Origin: Clostridia bacterium
GTDB taxonomy: Bacteria; Bacillota; Clostridia; Oscillospirales; Acutalibacteraceae
Assembly (NCBI GenBank): GCA_017434855.1
Contig: JAFRUA010000028.1
Span: 54,981-118,980 of the forward strand
Reading direction: 5' to 3'
Length of the DNA: 64,000 bases
In this document: positions 18,238 through 29,320 of the stretch, piece by piece
How the letters are laid out: each line of letters starts with the position of its first letter
How positions within the stretch are numbered: position 1 is the first letter of the stretch
Position numbers and translations under genes: made by a program
Notes under the pieces: model-generated
What the model was told of the DNA's origin: nothing
The model's input: only the letters and a program-made list of their open reading frames with translations
The model's database searches: none

Positions 18238-18246
18238 TGGTAAAAT
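18238..18246 (+). promoter_or_regulatory. Extended -10 promoter of ligA
   Basis: TGGTAAAAT, a TGn-extended -10, 36 bases before the ligA ATG. No good -35 is visible. Confidence 0.6.
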
Positions 18247-18266
18247 AAAGATTAGACTTGCCATAG

Positions 18267-20264
<1,998 letters not shown>

Positions 20265-20294
20265 AGGTTATAAGTGAGGGTTATATAATAAGGG

Positions 20295-20330
20295 AAGCAA
20301 CCGCTTTGACGAAAGGCGGTTGCTTTTTTT
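20295..20330 (+). terminator. Rho-independent terminator of ligA
   Basis: AAGCAACCGC and GCGGTTGCTT form a perfect ten-base-pair stem with an 11-base loop, followed by TTTTT. It lies 30 bases after the ligA stop codon. Confidence 0.95.
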
Positions 20331-20333
20331 CTA

Positions 20334-20837
20334 TCAAATTGTGTCGCCGTTTGTTTTCGTATTGGTGTTTTCTATTTGCATATATGCCTGAATCAAATCA
20401 CGTGCATAAACCGTCGCCTGCCGTTCGCGACCGATGTCTGTAAGGTGCGTTTGGTTGATCCACTGAAAGTAATGTGTCAGCTCATGGGTCATTGTAAAAA
20501 GAAGGTCATACGTCGCCGTCTCAGTTCCATGTTTTTGACACTGCTGTGCGTAATCGCCCAAAGCGATGCGGATATACGGTTCAACGCTGTAACTGTCCGG
20601 CTCAAAAAAGGTACCATACGCCAGATCGCCGTCCATGCAGCGCAGCTTTTGTTTGTTCTTCAGATAGACCGGGATCCGCAATGGAAAGAAATATTCTCTG
20701 CGCAGCCAGGCGGCAAATTGCTTACACGCCGCACAAAGCACCGGATCCATATCCCGATCAAAGCGAAGATGCAATCCCGGCCGCCAGAATTTTGCTTCCG
20801 GAAGCAGTTTCCAGCGCTCGCTTGTCCAGATGTTCAT
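20334..20837 (-). CDS. Conserved hypothetical protein with HELTH zinc-peptidase-like motif
   Basis: A 167-residue protein with no signal peptide or membrane segment. Around residue 130 it reads T-M-T-H-E-L-T-H-Y-F-Q-W, which fits the HExxH zinc-binding helix of gluzincin-type metallopeptidases. A possible third ligand could lie in the following I-G-R-E-R-Q-A segment, where Glu is present. Two cysteines occur in L-C-A-A-C near residue 33. The start is set by AAAGGAG ten bases before MNIWTSE. It is the last gene of the leftward run, 62 bases after ispF. I do not recognise the family; a small SprT-like or intracellular peptidase is a guess. Confidence 0.6.
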   Translation of the reverse strand: MNIWTSERWKLLPEAKFWRPGLHLRFDRDMDPVLCAACKQFAAWLRREYFFPLRIPVYLKNKQKLRCMDGDLAYGTFFEPDSYSVEPYIRIALGDYAQQCQKHGTETATYDLLFTMTHELTHYFQWINQTHLTDIGRERQATVYARDLIQAYMQIENTNTKTNGDTI

Positions 20838-20899
20838 TGCAGTTTTCTCCTTTCCGGAAGATTCTGTCTGCTTGCGGCACTGCGCAGCAGCAGCCATTG

Positions 20900-21370
20900 T
20901 CATTCCTCCACCAGACACACCGCGTGCGCCGCGATGCCCGCACCGGCGCCGGTGAAGCCGAGACCCTCTTCCGTGGTCGCCTTGACGCTGACCGCCGTGA
21001 CCGGTACGTTGCAGGCGTCGGCGATGTTTTGACGCATTTCATCAATATACGGCCGCAGCTTCGGGCGCTGGCAAAGCACCGTCGCGTCGATGTTGCCGAC
21101 AAAAAAGCCGTGGTCACGCAAATGCCGCACGACCTCTTTCAGCAGCTTCAGACTGTCCGCGCCGCGAAAGCGTTCGTCACTGTCCGGAAACAGCACGCCG
21201 ATGTCACCCAGTGCCGCCGCGCCGAGCAGCGCGTCGCTGACCGCGTGCAGCAGCACGTCCGCGTCGGAATGGCCAAGCAGCCCTTTTTCATACGGGATCT
21301 CCACCCCGCCGAGGATGAGCTTTCGCCCCTCGACCAGCCTGTGGACGTCGTATCCGTGTCCGATTCTCAT
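20900..21370 (-). CDS. ispF: 2-C-methyl-D-erythritol 2,4-cyclodiphosphate synthase
   Basis: Fifth enzyme of the MEP isoprenoid pathway; forms the cyclic diphosphate with release of CMP. The 156-residue protein has the zinc ligands D-V-H in G-H-G-Y-D-V-H-R and the later [15 protein letters not shown] motif, plus the C-terminal E-E-G-L-G-F-T-G nucleotide-site segment. Its ATG overlaps the rnmV stop codon (ATGA). The length is standard for the single-domain enzyme. Confidence 0.97.
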   Translation of the reverse strand: MRIGHGYDVHRLVEGRKLILGGVEIPYEKGLLGHSDADVLLHAVSDALLGAAALGDIGVLFPDSDERFRGADSLKLLKEVVRHLRDHGFFVGNIDATVLCQRPKLRPYIDEMRQNIADACNVPVTAVSVKATTEEGLGFTGAGAGIAAHAVCLVEE

Positions 21371-21954
21371 AAACCCAGCTCCTTTGCAATCTTTAAAAAT
21401 TCGTCCCGCGTCACAAAGCAGTTCAGCACCTTCACCAGCGCGCCCGTGCTCAGTCGCTCCGGCAGCGCCAGTTCTTGCAGCAGCCGCTTCCGGTTTTCAC
21501 GGCTGTGCGGGGTACCGGAAAGGCCGTGCTCATAAAGATCAATGTTTGTGATGGGGTCGCGCGGCGCATCGGTCTGCGTCGCCGTCACGCCCGCTTTGCG
21601 GAACGCTTCAAGCAAAATGTCTTCCTTCACGCCCTCCACGCCGAGCTTACCTTCGGCAGACGGGGCGGTTTTTCGTTTCTCTTTGCCGTAAATATCGGGG
21701 ATATACACCTGCACGCACTGTGACGCCGGCACGCAGTTTGCAATGAAGTTCCGAATGAGGAACCCTGCGGAATCACTGTCGGTCAGCAGGATGAGGCCGC
21801 GCTCCTGCGCCAGCCGCCGCAGCAACTGCTGCTTCTCTTTATCCTTGAAGATACCGAAGCCGTCGGTGCGGATGATCAGCGCGTCGATGACGTTCGCCAG
21901 CCGGATCGCGTCGTACTTTCCTTCCACAACCACGGCCTGTTTCAGCCGGATCAT
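21367..21954 (-). CDS. rnmV: Ribonuclease M5
   Basis: A Toprim-domain nuclease that matures 5S rRNA in Firmicutes. The 195 residues start V-V-V-E-G-K-Y-D-A (the conserved Toprim glutamate) and continue with L-L-T-D-S-D-S-A-G (the D-x-D metal motif), followed by the C-terminal domain characteristic of RNase M5 (G-V-E-G-V near residue 105). It overlaps both its neighbours by four bases, so holA, rnmV and ispF are translationally coupled. Confidence 0.9.
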   Translation of the reverse strand: MIRLKQAVVVEGKYDAIRLANVIDALIIRTDGFGIFKDKEKQQLLRRLAQERGLILLTDSDSAGFLIRNFIANCVPASQCVQVYIPDIYGKEKRKTAPSAEGKLGVEGVKEDILLEAFRKAGVTATQTDAPRDPITNIDLYEHGLSGTPHSRENRKRLLQELALPERLSTGALVKVLNCFVTRDEFLKIAKELGL

Positions 21955-22988
21955 ACGCGCTCACCGTTCGCGATCAAAAGCAGCCTGACCATGAGCTGCT
22001 CAATCACCTCGGCCCCGTTCACCGAGGATTTCATCTTGAGGTCCGCCTCGCGCAGCATCTCAATGCACTGCCGCAGCTGAGACAGCTCCAGCTTGGCGCC
22101 GTCCCGCACGGCATACCGCAAAGCGAACTCGCGGCCCTTATACGGGAACGCCTCCAGCAGCGGCTGGGTCGACCCGGCGCAGGCCATCGCCACCTTTGCG
22201 CGGTACATTTCCGCATAAGTGCCGATGATGGAACCGAGGATATAGTTCGGCTCCGTCCTTTGCCGCAGCAGCGTGTCCAGCGTCAGATAGGCTTTTTCAA
22301 AGTTGTTTTGCAGCAGCGCGCGCACCAGGTCGTTGACCTTGGCGTCCAGCGTTTTGACCGCCACGGCGTCGATCTGTGCCTTGGTAATCTCGCCGTCGCC
22401 AAAGTTGCAGACCTTGGCCAGCTCCTGCCGCAGCACGTTGAAGTCGTCCCCCACCGACGCCACCAGGTATTGGGCCATCGCGGGCGTCAGGGTGCGGCCC
22501 TGCTTTGCCGCCGACGCGATCAGGGGCTGCAAAAGGTCCTGCCCCGTGCGCTTGTTCAGTTCACACACCGCGCCGTACTTTGCAAACAGGTCAATGATCT
22601 TTTTGCCGCCCGCACGTTTGGTGATCGGGTTCACGTCCTGCCGAAAGATCAGCACCGTGGTTTCGGGCAGTGTCTGCAGCGCCTTTTCCAGCAGCTTGAA
22701 CTCCTGCGCCGGCAGCGGCTCCAGCTTGTAATCGTCCACCAGGATGCAGCGCCGCGCGCTCATCATCGGCAGCAGCATCGCGCGCTCCAGCGCGTCACGC
22801 AGGTCCAGGCCCTTGCCGTCAAAGCGGTCCAGATTCAGACTTTGCAGCCCTTCGGGCACCGCACGCTCGGCAATCAGGTTGCTGTAATACTTTTTGAGAT
22901 AGCTTTCATCGCCGACAAAAAGATAGGCGGATGAAAAATCGCCGGTCCTGATGTGCTTTTTCAGTTGCCGTTCGTCAAACTGCGCCAC
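21951..22988 (-). CDS. holA: DNA polymerase III, delta subunit
   Basis: Wrench subunit of the clamp loader: opens the beta clamp ring. With the GTG start at 22988 (preceded by AAGGGGGG) the protein has 345 residues, the usual size. The N-terminal part contains the characteristic Y-L-F-V-G-D-E-S-Y-L-K-K-Y-Y segment, the middle has D-V-N-P-I-T-K-R-A, and the C-terminal collar domain follows. The longer upstream reading frame overlaps comEC and is not credible. comEC next to holA is a common Firmicutes order. Confidence 0.92.
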   Translation of the reverse strand: MAQFDERQLKKHIRTGDFSSAYLFVGDESYLKKYYSNLIAERAVPEGLQSLNLDRFDGKGLDLRDALERAMLLPMMSARRCILVDDYKLEPLPAQEFKLLEKALQTLPETTVLIFRQDVNPITKRAGGKKIIDLFAKYGAVCELNKRTGQDLLQPLIASAAKQGRTLTPAMAQYLVASVGDDFNVLRQELAKVCNFGDGEITKAQIDAVAVKTLDAKVNDLVRALLQNNFEKAYLTLDTLLRQRTEPNYILGSIIGTYAEMYRAKVAMACAGSTQPLLEAFPYKGREFALRYAVRDGAKLELSQLRQCIEMLREADLKMKSSVNGAEVIEQLMVRLLLIANGERV

Positions 22989-23008
22989 AGGTTCGTCCCC
23001 CCCTTTAA

Positions 23009-24556
23009 TCAATGTGCAACCCCATATGCAAGGGGGTCGCGTTTTGCTTTTTTTCGCATTGCCCGCAACAGCAGCGCCAGAGCCGCGCAGATCAAGCCGG
23101 ACCCCAGCAGCGCCGCCCAGACGTATTGCCGTGAAACGACCAGCACGGCGTTTGGCAGATGGCTGCAGGAATGCGCGACCCAAAAGCAGTAGCGCGTCAA
23201 GACTCCAAGCGCCCGCTTCATCACTGTTGACAGCACGGGCACCGACGCCGTCGCCGCAAAGCCGCCGCTGCAAAGGAGCAACGGCATCACCGCCGGCAAA
23301 ATCAAAAGATTTGACAGCACGCTCACCAGCGACACCGTTTCAAAGCTGTCCACCTGCACGGGCAGCGTCACCACGGAAACGCACACGCTGATTGCCGCTG
23401 TGGTCAGCGCCGCCGTCAGCACAGCTTTCACCGGGCGCGGCGCACGGCTGCGTTCCAGCCGCAGCTTTGCCGGCTGCACCAGCGGCAGCGCCAGGGTCAG
23501 GATCGCCAGCGTAGACAGAACCGACAGGATGAACCCGACGCCCATGCAAAGTGTCGGCGCCGCCAGCAGGATCACCGCTGCGGCAAAGCCGAGCGAATTG
23601 AGCGAATCCGGCGTGCGCCGCAGCAAAAAACCGCCAAGATACACCAGCAGCATCAAACCTGCCCGCAGCACCGAACCGCTGAAGAGCGCAAGCGCCATGA
23701 CCGCAAGCACAAACACCATCGAGATTGCCGCGGCCGCGCGTGGATTCTTCCTCTTCCGAGACAGCAAAGCCATCACAAGAAAGGTCCAGATGGACAAATG
23801 CAGACCCGACACCGCCATGATGTGCGCGATCCCGGCGCCTTTGAAATCGGCATAGACGCCGTCCGGCAGGGCGCTTTTGTCGCCCAGCAACACAGAGATC
23901 GCAAGCCCCGCCGCGTCTGCGGGCAGGTTTTGCCGCAGATACCGCACCATCCGGTACCGCGCCCGCACAAAGCCGTATCGCAGCGACACGCCGCCGGCTG
24001 TGCGTGTGACCCGCTCGGTCGGATAAGCGCCGAGAAAAATGTTCCGGCTGTAAAACGACCGCTGAATGTCCCACTGCCCGCCGCCGATCTCATAAACCGT
24101 TCCCACAAATTCGATCGTGTCGCCCGGCACGATTTCAAAGGTGCAATCGCAAAGCGCAGTCTCTTTGGCCGGCAGCGACAGCCGCAACTTGCTGCGAAAC
24201 TGCTTTCCGCCGATCGACTGGATCGACGCGGTGATATAGCGGCGCTTCGGGTTGCTGCCTTTTTCGGGATATGACCGGGCAACGGCCACAACCGGGGTCT
24301 TTTCACCCAGAGCGGCCCGTGCCGGGCGCACCGCAAGCCATGATACGCACAACAGCAGCAGGCACCCCACCGTCGCCGCCAGAAATACCGTTGGCAAAAC
24401 GCCGGAGCGTCTGCTGCGCTTCACACAAAAAGAAACAGGCAAAAGGACGACGCTTCCGGCAAGGACCGCGCACGTCACCGCCATGCTGTTGACCCGGGCA
24501 ATTGCAATCATCACAAAAAACAAAGCCAGCCCAAACACGGCAAACGGTCGTTTCAT
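23009..24556 (-). CDS. comEC: ComEC/Rec2 family DNA-uptake channel protein, short form
   Basis: A 515-residue multi-pass protein. After three N-terminal hydrophobic segments comes the extracellular OB-like domain (about 85-200) and then the competence channel domain, recognisable by the block A-G-I-A-H-I-M-A-V-S-G-L-H-L-S near residue 235. The sequence ends in a transmembrane region with a basic tail (R-A-M-R-K-K-A-K-R-D). The C-terminal metallo-beta-lactamase-like nuclease domain that extends most ComEC proteins to about 750 residues is absent, and the next gene begins 20 bases later. It may be a channel-only variant as known in some clostridia. comEA is not beside it. Confidence 0.87.
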   Translation of the reverse strand: MKRPFAVFGLALFFVMIAIARVNSMAVTCAVLAGSVVLLPVSFCVKRSRRSGVLPTVFLAATVGCLLLLCVSWLAVRPARAALGEKTPVVAVARSYPEKGSNPKRRYITASIQSIGGKQFRSKLRLSLPAKETALCDCTFEIVPGDTIEFVGTVYEIGGGQWDIQRSFYSRNIFLGAYPTERVTRTAGGVSLRYGFVRARYRMVRYLRQNLPADAAGLAISVLLGDKSALPDGVYADFKGAGIAHIMAVSGLHLSIWTFLVMALLSRKRKNPRAAAAISMVFVLAVMALALFSGSVLRAGLMLLVYLGGFLLRRTPDSLNSLGFAAAVILLAAPTLCMGVGFILSVLSTLAILTLALPLVQPAKLRLERSRAPRPVKAVLTAALTTAAISVCVSVVTLPVQVDSFETVSLVSVLSNLLILPAVMPLLLCSGGFAATASVPVLSTVMKRALGVLTRYCFWVAHSCSHLPNAVLVVSRQYVWAALLGSGLICAALALLLRAMRKKAKRDPLAYGVAH

Positions 24557-24577
24557 CGTCCTTCTCCTTTGACCCTT

Positions 24578-25114
24578 TTACTTAAAGAAAAGCGGCAGCT
24601 TTTCCAAAAAGATGATGTCGTCACGGTCGGCGGCGTCACCCTCTGCAAGGACGGCGGCCTGGCCAACGATCTCGGCGTCAAACTGGCGCACCAGCTTGTT
24701 GACCGCCGCCAGCGATTCGCCGGTCGAGATCACGTCGTCCACGATCAAAACGCGCTTGCCGCGCAGCAGTTCACCCTCTGCGCCGTCAAGATACACGGTC
24801 TGCATCCGCGCGGTCGTGATGGACCGCACGTTGACCGACACCGGGTTTTTCATATAAAGCTTCGGCCCCTTGCGGCAGACGAAGTACGGCTTGCCGCTCT
24901 GCTTCGCCATTTCATACGCCAGCGGAATGCTCTTCGCCTCCGGCGTCACGATATAATCAAACGCCGGGCATTTTTCAAGCAGCGCCTTTGCCGACGCAAC
25001 CGTGATCTCCACGTCGCCGAAAATCACAAAGCCCGCAATGTCCAGATGCTCGTTCACTTCGCAGATGGGCAGGTTGCGTTCCAGCCCCGCGATGGTCATG
25101 GTATAATATTCCAT
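24578..25114 (-). CDS. Purine-type phosphoribosyltransferase
   Basis: A 178-residue type I phosphoribosyltransferase. The PRPP-binding loop is V-L-I-V-D-D-V-I-S-T-G-E-S (about residue 120) and the general fold matches adenine/xanthine phosphoribosyltransferases. The N-terminal part (E-R-N-L-P-I-C-E-V) is short and resembles the Apt-like enzymes that salvage purines. The exact base cannot be read from the sequence. AAAGGAAG stands before the ATG. It follows the HIT gene with a 69-base gap that contains a heptamer array, and precedes comEC by 21 bases. Confidence 0.82.
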   Translation of the reverse strand: MEYYTMTIAGLERNLPICEVNEHLDIAGFVIFGDVEITVASAKALLEKCPAFDYIVTPEAKSIPLAYEMAKQSGKPYFVCRKGPKLYMKNPVSVNVRSITTARMQTVYLDGAEGELLRGKRVLIVDDVISTGESLAAVNKLVRQFDAEIVGQAAVLAEGDAADRDDIIFLEKLPLFFK

Positions 25115-25140
25115 CTTACAGCTTCCTTTCCATGAAACAA

Positions 25141-25182
25141 CTGTTGACTGTTGACTGTTGACTGATAACTGATAACTGTTGA
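25141..25182. repeat. Heptanucleotide tandem repeat, CTGTTGA/CTGATAA
   Basis: Six head-to-tail 7-base units: three CTGTTGA, two CTGATAA, one CTGTTGA. On the minus strand it begins one base after the stop codon of the HIT-protein gene and fills most of the gap to the next gene. Confidence 0.92.
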
Positions 25183-25183
25183 C

Positions 25184-25525
25184 TCAACCGGCTGGCCAGC
25201 CGAACTGCCGGCCGCCCATCAGGTGGAAATGCAGATGTTTGACCGACTGGCCGCCCTCTTCGCCGCAGTTGTTGACAATGCGATAGCCGTTTGTCAGCCC
25301 GAACTGCTTTGCCAGCAGCGCCGCGACCTCAAAGATGTGCGCCACCACGGCGCTGTTGTCGGGCGTGATGTCGTCGCAGGACGTGATGTGCTGCTTCGGA
25401 ATGATCAGCACATGGATCGGCGCCTGCGGGTCCAGATCATTGAACGCGAGGACGGTGTCATCCTCATAAACTTTGGTGGACGGAATCTCCCCATTTGCGA
25501 TCTTGCAAAAAATACAATCAGCCAT
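25184..25525 (-). CDS. HIT-family nucleotide-binding protein
   Basis: A 113-residue Hint-type protein (purine nucleoside phosphoramidase family). The N-terminal zinc-site-like C-I-F-C and the histidine triad H-L-H-F-H-L-M (about residue 98) are present, and I-H-V-L-I-I-P-K-Q-H marks the core strands. The start MADCIFCKI is set by AAGGGAG; it overlaps the end of the upstream secreted-protein gene by eight bases. The physiological substrate in bacteria is usually unknown. Confidence 0.93.
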   Translation of the reverse strand: MADCIFCKIANGEIPSTKVYEDDTVLAFNDLDPQAPIHVLIIPKQHITSCDDITPDNSAVVAHIFEVAALLAKQFGLTNGYRIVNNCGEEGGQSVKHLHFHLMGGRQFGWPAG

Positions 25526-26651
25526 TGTGATCTTCTCCCTTCGTGTCATTTTCGATATTTGAGCCGGTCAAAGTTTCCGGCGCGGATTCGGTGAGCGGCG
25601 CCTCGTCAGGCGTCGTCTGCGCCACGGTCGGCGGCACATCATAGCCCGGCGCCTGCGGCACGCCGTAGTACGGCGTCTGCACTGCGGTCGGCGGTGCATC
25701 ATAACGCGGCATTTGCGCCACGGTCGGCGGCAAACCATAGTCCGTCCCCAGACCGCCGAGTTTCGTCGGTGCGCCATAGGGCGGCGTCTGCGGCATCGTT
25801 TGCGGCACGCCGTAACCCGCCGTCTGCGGGTTCGCAGGCATCTCATACGGCGGTGTCTGCGGGTTCATCGGCATTCCGTACGGCGGCATCTGCGGACCGC
25901 CCGTGTTCGTCGGTACGCCATAGGGCGACGTCTGCGGCATCGTTTGCGGCACGCCGTAAAACGGCATCTGCATCACCCGCTTCTTTTTCTTCTTCGTCAG
26001 CACAACGGCCAGGCCGATCAGACCGCCGACCGCAACACCGCCGAGGACGCAGATCAAAACGATCATCCCGGTTGACAGACCGTCTTTTCCCTTTGCACCC
26101 GCGCTGCCATAGATGATCGGTTCATAGATCTTCAGTGAATTCAATACGCTTTTTGCCTTTTGAAAATCCGAATCCGAGCCGATTTTTAAGAACTGAAACA
26201 GGATCAGATGCTCCTGCGTCGCAAAGTAATACAGTTCGATCGGCGCGCTGATTGCCTGATACCCGCTTTGCATCTGCAGGGTCGTCGTCATTTTCAACCC
26301 TTCATAACCGTTGATGGTCACGTCCTCAGAAGCCAGCTTTGTTGTGCTCGCACCGTTTCCCAAAGCGCCCATACTCATCTCAAGCCCAAGATTGGAGCTT
26401 TCCAGAAACTTCTCTTTTTCCTCTTTCGTCAGGCGCGCGGTCGGCTGATGATTGATGTTTTGCATTTCAATCAGATAAAATGCGCTTTCGCCCGAGACCC
26501 AGCAATGCATATATTGGTTGCCGATGTCGGAGTTTTTATAAAATCCGCCAGGCACGTCAAACGAAACCACGCTGTCACTGTAGGCCGCAGCATGCAGCGG
26601 ACACATCGCAAGCAGCAGCACCAGACTCAAAATCACCGCAACTTTTTTCAT
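25518..26651 (-). CDS. Exported single-pass protein with Tyr-Gly-x-Pro repeat tail
   Basis: A 377-residue protein I cannot name. Residues 1-23 are a signal peptide (M-K-K-V-A-V-I-L-S-L-V-L-L-L-A). Residues 25-190 form a globular domain resembling PsbP/DUF-type extracytoplasmic modules (F-D-V-P-G-G-F-Y). A transmembrane segment (about 198-220) ends in a K-K-K-K-K-R stop-transfer signal. The remaining about 150 residues are Pro, Tyr, Gln and Gly rich, with about ten imperfect P-x-Y-G-V/M-P units, and would lie in the cytoplasm if the topology is as predicted. It is co-transcribed with alaS (12 bases apart) and the HIT gene. A similar low-complexity tail occurs on the SPFH protein at 37022-38431. 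Confidence 0.7.
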   Translation of the reverse strand: MKKVAVILSLVLLLAMCPLHAAAYSDSVVSFDVPGGFYKNSDIGNQYMHCWVSGESAFYLIEMQNINHQPTARLTKEEKEKFLESSNLGLEMSMGALGNGASTTKLASEDVTINGYEGLKMTTTLQMQSGYQAISAPIELYYFATQEHLILFQFLKIGSDSDFQKAKSVLNSLKIYEPIIYGSAGAKGKDGLSTGMIVLICVLGGVAVGGLIGLAVVLTKKKKKRVMQMPFYGVPQTMPQTSPYGVPTNTGGPQMPPYGMPMNPQTPPYEMPANPQTAGYGVPQTMPQTPPYGAPTKLGGLGTDYGLPPTVAQMPRYDAPPTAVQTPYYGVPQAPGYDVPPTVAQTTPDEAPLTESAPETLTGSNIENDTKGEDHNG

Positions 26652-26663
26652 TTCACTGTCTCC

Positions 26664-29303
26664 TTATTTCAACATGTCCTGCAGCACCTCGGCCGCCGCA
26701 TCGATCGCAGCGGGCAGCGCGTCGATGTTTTTGGCGCCGGCCATGGCCGCGTCGGGCTTGCCGCCGCCGGAACCGCCGGCCTTTTGCGCAACGGCGCGGG
26801 CCAGGTTCCCCGCGTGCGCGCCCAGGGCGATCGCCGCCTTGCCGCAGCAGGTGCAGATGTTGCCGCTGCCCTTGGCCTTCTGCACGCCGCCGATCACGCC
26901 GACGTAATTGTCGCCCTTCGCTTTGACCAGGTCGCACATTTTTCTCAGCTCGTCCACGGTCGTGTCGGGCAGGAACGCCGTCACCAGCTTCACGCCGCCA
27001 ATGTCCACAGCAGCGTCAAACATGCTTTGCGCCTTTGCGCTTGCAATCTGCGACGACAGCTTTTCAATCTCGCGGTCCTTCGCTTTCAGCTCGGCGACCA
27101 CGCCGGCGGCCTTTGCCGGCAATTCGCGGATGCTGCCGCATTTGAGCGTCGCGGCCGTTTCGTTCAGCAGGTTCAGCGTATCATGGAAGTAATTGAACGC
27201 ATTCACGCCCGTGACCGCTTCGATCCGGCGCACGCCCGCAGCGACCGACGATTCGGAAAGGATGTGGAACGGGCCGATGTTGCCCGTGTTCTGCACATGG
27301 GTCCCGCCGCAAAGCTCGATGGAAAAATTGCCCATCTTCACCACGCGGACCACGTCGCCGTACTTTTCGTTGAACAGCGCCATCGCGCCCATTTTCTTTG
27401 CCTCGTCGATCGGCATTTCCAGCGTCTGCACAGGCACTGCGGCCAGGATCTGCTCGTTGACCAGCGCTTCCACGGTGTTCAGCTCTTCGCGCGTCATGGC
27501 AGAGAAGTGGACAAAGTCAAAACGGGTCACGCGGTCGTCCACCAACTGGCCGGCCTGCTCCACATGGGAACCGAGCACGGTGCGTAGCGCCGCCTGCAGC
27601 AGATGCGCGGCGGAGTGGCTTTGCGTGATCGCAACCCGGCGCAGCGTGCTGACCTCGGCACGGACCGACTGACCGACGGCAATGGAGTCGCCCTCGACCA
27701 CGCGGCCGTGGTGCAAAAAGACGCCGTCCGCCGTCTTGGTGGTGGAAACAACCTCAAAGGTCGCGTTTTCGGTTTTGATCAGACCCGTGTCACCCACCTG
27801 GCCGCCGCTTTCGGCATAGAACGGCGTTTCGGTCAGGATCAGCGTCGCGTCCTTGTCTTCCTCCGCAAATTCGGCGCGCTCGCCGGCCGCAATCACGGCG
27901 ACCACCTGCGCCTGTGCCTGCAGGGTTTCATAGCCGCGGAAGGTCGTGGCGGGCAGGCCCTTTGTCACGGTGCCGACGCCCTTCCACGCCTCGGCGCCGG
28001 CGTCCTTGCGTGCGTTGCGGGTGCGGATGCGGTTCTCTTCCACCAGCTTGCGAAAAGCGTCCACGTCCACGGTGAAGCCGCGTTCCGCCAGCAGCTCGCG
28101 CGTCAGGTCGATCGGAAAGCCGTAGGTATCCTGCAGCTTATAGGCGTCCGCGCCGGAAAGGGTCCTGGTGTCCATCGTGTCGATGAGCTGCTTGAGCATG
28201 GACAGGCCGGTGTCGATCGTCTTGGCAAAGGATTCTTCCTCTGCCTTGATGACCTTGACGATCAGGTCGCGCTTTTCCGCAAGGTTCGGATAGGCGCTCT
28301 TGTTTTCATTGATCACGGTCTCGCAGACTTCATACAGGAAGGTGCGGTCGATGCCCAGCAGCTTTCCGTGCCGGGCGGCGCGGCGCAGCAGACGGCGCAG
28401 CACATAGCCCCTGCCCTCATTGGACGGCATGACGCCGTCGCCGATCATAAAGGTCGTGGAGCGGATGTGATCCGTGATCACGCGCAGAGAGATGTCCTTT
28501 TTCGGGTCGTCGTGATACTTCACGCCGGCAATGCGGATCACATGCTTCATGATGTTCTGCACGGTGTCCACTTCAAACAGGTTGTCCACGCCCTGCATGA
28601 TGCAGGCCAGACGCTCCAGACCCATGCCGGTGTCGATGTTGCAGCTCTTCAGGCGGGTATAGTTGCCGTTTCCGTCGCTTTCAAACTGGGTGAACACCAG
28701 GTTCCAGAACTCGGTGTAGCGGTCGCAGTCGCAGCCCGGGCCGCAGGTCGGCGACCCGCAGCCGTATTTTTCACCGCGGTCAAAATAAATTTCGGAACAG
28801 GGACCGCACGGGCCGGCGCCATGCTCCCAGAAGTTGTCTTCTTTGCCCAGGCGGACGATGCGTTCCGGCGCCACGCCGACTTCCCTGGTCCAGATGTCAA
28901 ACGCCTCGTCGTCGTCCTGATAGATCGTGACCCACAGCTTATCCACGGGCATCTTCATCACCTGGGTGCAGAATTCCCACGCCCACGGGCAGGCCTCGTG
29001 CTTGAAATAATCGCCAAACGAAAAGTTGCCCAGCATTTCAAAATAGGTGCCGTGCCGCGCGGTGATGCCCACGCGCTCGATATCCGGCGTGCGGATGCAC
29101 TTCTGACAGGTCGTCATGCGTGTGCGCGGCGGGGTCAGCTCGCCGGTAAAGTACTTTTTCAGCGGCGCCATGCCCGCGTTGATGAGCAGCAGGCTTTTGT
29201 CGTTTTCGGGTACCAGTGAAAACGACGGTGCGCGCAGGTGGCCCTTGCTTTCAAAAAACGAAAGGTATTTTTCACGAATCTCGTTGAGTCCCATCCATTC
29301 CAT
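26664..29303 (-). CDS. alaS: Alanyl-tRNA synthetase
   Basis: Charges tRNA-Ala. The 879-residue protein has the class II catalytic core (F-F-E-S-K-G-H near residue 15; F-S-F-G-D-Y-F-K near 96), the tRNA-recognition region, the editing domain with H-S-A-A-H-L-L and the cysteine motif C-G-G-T-H, and the C-Ala domain with G-G-S-G-G-G-K-P-D-A-A-M-A. I choose the ATG of MEWMGLNEI, ten bases from AAGGAG; an ATG three codons earlier lies only two bases from that site. It follows the aminotransferase gene after 17 bases. Confidence 0.98.
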   Translation of the reverse strand: MEWMGLNEIREKYLSFFESKGHLRAPSFSLVPENDKSLLLINAGMAPLKKYFTGELTPPRTRMTTCQKCIRTPDIERVGITARHGTYFEMLGNFSFGDYFKHEACPWAWEFCTQVMKMPVDKLWVTIYQDDDEAFDIWTREVGVAPERIVRLGKEDNFWEHGAGPCGPCSEIYFDRGEKYGCGSPTCGPGCDCDRYTEFWNLVFTQFESDGNGNYTRLKSCNIDTGMGLERLACIMQGVDNLFEVDTVQNIMKHVIRIAGVKYHDDPKKDISLRVITDHIRSTTFMIGDGVMPSNEGRGYVLRRLLRRAARHGKLLGIDRTFLYEVCETVINENKSAYPNLAEKRDLIVKVIKAEEESFAKTIDTGLSMLKQLIDTMDTRTLSGADAYKLQDTYGFPIDLTRELLAERGFTVDVDAFRKLVEENRIRTRNARKDAGAEAWKGVGTVTKGLPATTFRGYETLQAQAQVVAVIAAGERAEFAEEDKDATLILTETPFYAESGGQVGDTGLIKTENATFEVVSTTKTADGVFLHHGRVVEGDSIAVGQSVRAEVSTLRRVAITQSHSAAHLLQAALRTVLGSHVEQAGQLVDDRVTRFDFVHFSAMTREELNTVEALVNEQILAAVPVQTLEMPIDEAKKMGAMALFNEKYGDVVRVVKMGNFSIELCGGTHVQNTGNIGPFHILSESSVAAGVRRIEAVTGVNAFNYFHDTLNLLNETAATLKCGSIRELPAKAAGVVAELKAKDREIEKLSSQIASAKAQSMFDAAVDIGGVKLVTAFLPDTTVDELRKMCDLVKAKGDNYVGVIGGVQKAKGSGNICTCCGKAAIALGAHAGNLARAVAQKAGGSGGGKPDAAMAGAKNIDALPAAIDAAAEVLQDMLK

Positions 29304-29320
29304 AATCCTCATGCTCCTTT

